Shown here piece after piece: positions 23,182-24,455 of a DNA stretch of 24,455 bases. This DNA comes from JBBDRX01 sp040905245 (GTDB taxonomy: Bacteria > Bacteroidota > Rhodothermia > Balneolales > Balneolaceae): the NCBI GenBank assembly GCA_040905245.1, contig JBBDRX010000089.1, forward strand, positions 1-24,455. Reading direction: 5' to 3'. A program made the position numbers and the translations under genes. The notes beneath the pieces are model-generated. The model had not been told where the DNA came from. It ran no database searches and saw nothing but the letters and a program-made list of their open reading frames with translations. Numbering within the stretch: position 1 is the stretch's first letter; every line of letters starts with the position of its first letter.

Positions 23182-24455
23182 ATGAGTATCATTCCAAGCA
23201 TGATCCAGGACGATAAAAAGGAGGAGGTTCGTGAAGCTGCCGACCTGGTTGAGGTCGTGGGAGACTATGTCCGCCTCAAGCGTTCGGGACGGAGCTTCGT
23301 AGGGCTCTGTCCGTTTCATGACGAACGAACGCCATCGTTCAATGTGAATCCCCAGCTCGGGATCTATAAATGTTTTGGTTGCGGCGCAAGTGGTGATATC
23401 TTCAGTTTTGTCATGGAGATGGAGGGAGTCGGGTTTCCCGAAGCTCTTCGCACACTCGCCGAACGGTACGGTATATCTCTTCCAGACGCTTCCGGTCCGG
23501 TGGATGAGGAGCAGCACCATGAACGGGAAGGGATCTATCATGCTCTCCGTTTTGCCGGACTCTACTACTATCGTCAACTTCGGGAAGAGCCGGAGGCAGA
23601 GCAGGCCCGGGACTATCTGGCCACCCGGGGTTATGACTCCGGCATTATTCGGAGGTTCGGTCTGGGGTATGCACCGGGCAGAGGAGAGTCGCTGTTTAAA
23701 GCAGCTTCCAGAGAGGGAATGAAAGAGGAGTATTTGCTCAAGGCAGACCTGATCAAACCGAGCCGACGCGGGGATGGCTACTACGACACATTCCGTGACC
23801 GGCTCATCTTTCCGATCTTTAATCCGTCCGGGAAAGTTATCGCATTTGCCGGACGTGTTCTGGGCGACCGTAAAGAGGCCAAGTATATCAATTCTGCCCA
23901 GACACCGGTCTATAACAAAAGCGAGGTGGTATACGGAGTCAACTTTTCCAAAAACGACATACGAAAAGAAGAGGAGGCGATTCTGGTGGAGGGTTACACC
24001 GATGTGATTACCCTTCATCAATATGGAATCGGAAATGTCGTCGCCTCCTCCGGTACGGCACTAACCCCCGGGCAACTCAATGTGTTAAAGCGGTATGCGA
24101 ACCGGCTTATTATGCTCTATGATTCCGATTCTGCCGGGCAGAATGCGATGAAGCGGGGGATGAACCTTGCGTTGGGGGAAGGGATGGAGGTAATGTTGCT
24201 GGAACTTTCCAAAGGTGAGGATCCCGACTCCTGGGTTCGGACGCATGGCGAGGAGTCCTTTCAGAAACTGTTGAAAGAAGGCTCCAGGGATGTGGTTACG
24301 TTTTCGGTGGAGCAGGCAGAACAGAGTGGGGAACTTGAAACTCCGGGGGGGCGAACACGATTGATCACATCTTTACTGGAAAGTATTGCCGAGATTCCGG
24401 ATTCCCTCTCCAGGCAGGTCTATGTCCAGCACCTGCATCAGAAGACGCAGCGTTA
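23182..24455 (+). CDS. dnaG: DNA primase DnaG, 3' end outside window
   Basis: DnaG makes RNA primers for Okazaki fragments at the replication fork. The first 424 codons are present and run off the right edge. Seen: the CHC2 zinc-binding domain with Cys43, His46, Cys64 and Cys67 (LCPFHDERTPSFNV, then YKCFGCGASGD); the primase core with YDTFRDRLIFPIFN and GRVLGDRKEAKYINS; and the TOPRIM catalytic residues Glu270 in LVEGYTDV and Asp314/Asp316 in MLYDSDSAG, equivalent to E. coli Glu265, Asp309 and Asp311. The helicase-binding C-terminal domain is beyond the window. The chosen ATG gives a short MSIIPS extension before MIQDDKKEEVREAADLVEVV; an internal ATG at residue 7 is also possible. No strong Shine-Dalgarno sequence is visible. 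Confidence 0.96.
   Translation, partial: MSIIPSMIQDDKKEEVREAADLVEVVGDYVRLKRSGRSFVGLCPFHDERTPSFNVNPQLGIYKCFGCGASGDIFSFVMEMEGVGFPEALRTLAERYGISLPDASGPVDEEQHHEREGIYHALRFAGLYYYRQLREEPEAEQARDYLATRGYDSGIIRRFGLGYAPGRGESLFKAASREGMKEEYLLKADLIKPSRRGDGYYDTFRDRLIFPIFNPSGKVIAFAGRVLGDRKEAKYINSAQTPVYNKSEVVYGVNFSKNDIRKEEEAILVEGYTDVITLHQYGIGNVVASSGTALTPGQLNVLKRYANRLIMLYDSDSAGQNAMKRGMNLALGEGMEVMLLELSKGEDPDSWVRTHGEESFQKLLKEGSRDVVTFSVEQAEQSGELETPGGRTRLITSLLESIAEIPDSLSRQVYVQHLHQKTQR

Noticed and set aside
23128..24021. 297-codon minus-strand frame opposite dnaG
   Set aside because: dnaG is unambiguous on the plus strand through its zinc and TOPRIM motifs; the opposite frame has no recognisable content.

Overview
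The window looks like a chromosomal segment of a Bacteroidota-related bacterium, most likely from the Rhodothermota/Balneolota side. This is inferred from the moderate G+C, Shine-Dalgarno sequences that are mostly weak or absent, a Bacteroidota-style histone H1-like small protein, stand-alone sucD and truA, and System I cytochrome c maturation. The species cannot be named from sequence alone. Every large gene except one P-type ATPase shares a similar moderate-GC codon style.

Layout. Positions 1-3093 (+) hold the 3' part of ccmF (cytochrome c haem lyase subunit), truA two bases later, and a 52-codon zinc-ribbon/membrane-anchor microprotein, closed by a probable terminator. A 214-base structured leader then precedes gltB-gltD (glutamate synthase, 3390-9514). 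Next is a clean tRNA-Asn unit with promoter, two leader hairpins, tRNA and a strong terminator (9555-9792). An AT-rich stretch of about 730 bases follows, containing a 310-bp internally deleted IS3-type element with both terminal inverted repeats and a REP-like palindrome. It leads into a 906-aa cation P-type ATPase (10522-13242) whose base composition differs from its neighbours.

The middle (13402-18645) is all on the minus strand. It holds a TlpA-like thioredoxin lipoprotein followed by a CcdA-like membrane reductase, a histone H1-like protein with its own promoter, a degenerate amino-acid-kinase-fold protein, and a penicillin-acylase-family Ntn hydrolase. The plus strand resumes at 18808 with a HisN-type histidinol-phosphatase and, 9 bases later, a secreted M1-aminopeptidase-like protein that has lost its zinc site and carries C-terminal helical repeats. 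A hairpin separates this from convergent sucD (minus). dnaG (plus) is divergent from sucD and runs off the right edge.

How they fit together. CcmF, TlpA and CcdA belong to one process: thiol reduction of apocytochrome c outside the membrane and haem attachment. GltBD supplies glutamate, SucD belongs to the TCA cycle, HisN to histidine synthesis, and TruA and DnaG are core informational enzymes. The accessory part is the insertion-scarred stretch between tRNA-Asn and the P-type ATPase. No defence, CRISPR or phage system was found. The most unusual items are two enzyme-fold proteins lacking catalytic residues (pseudo-M1-HEAT and pseudo-amino-acid kinase), the MITE-like IS3 derivative, and several structured leaders.
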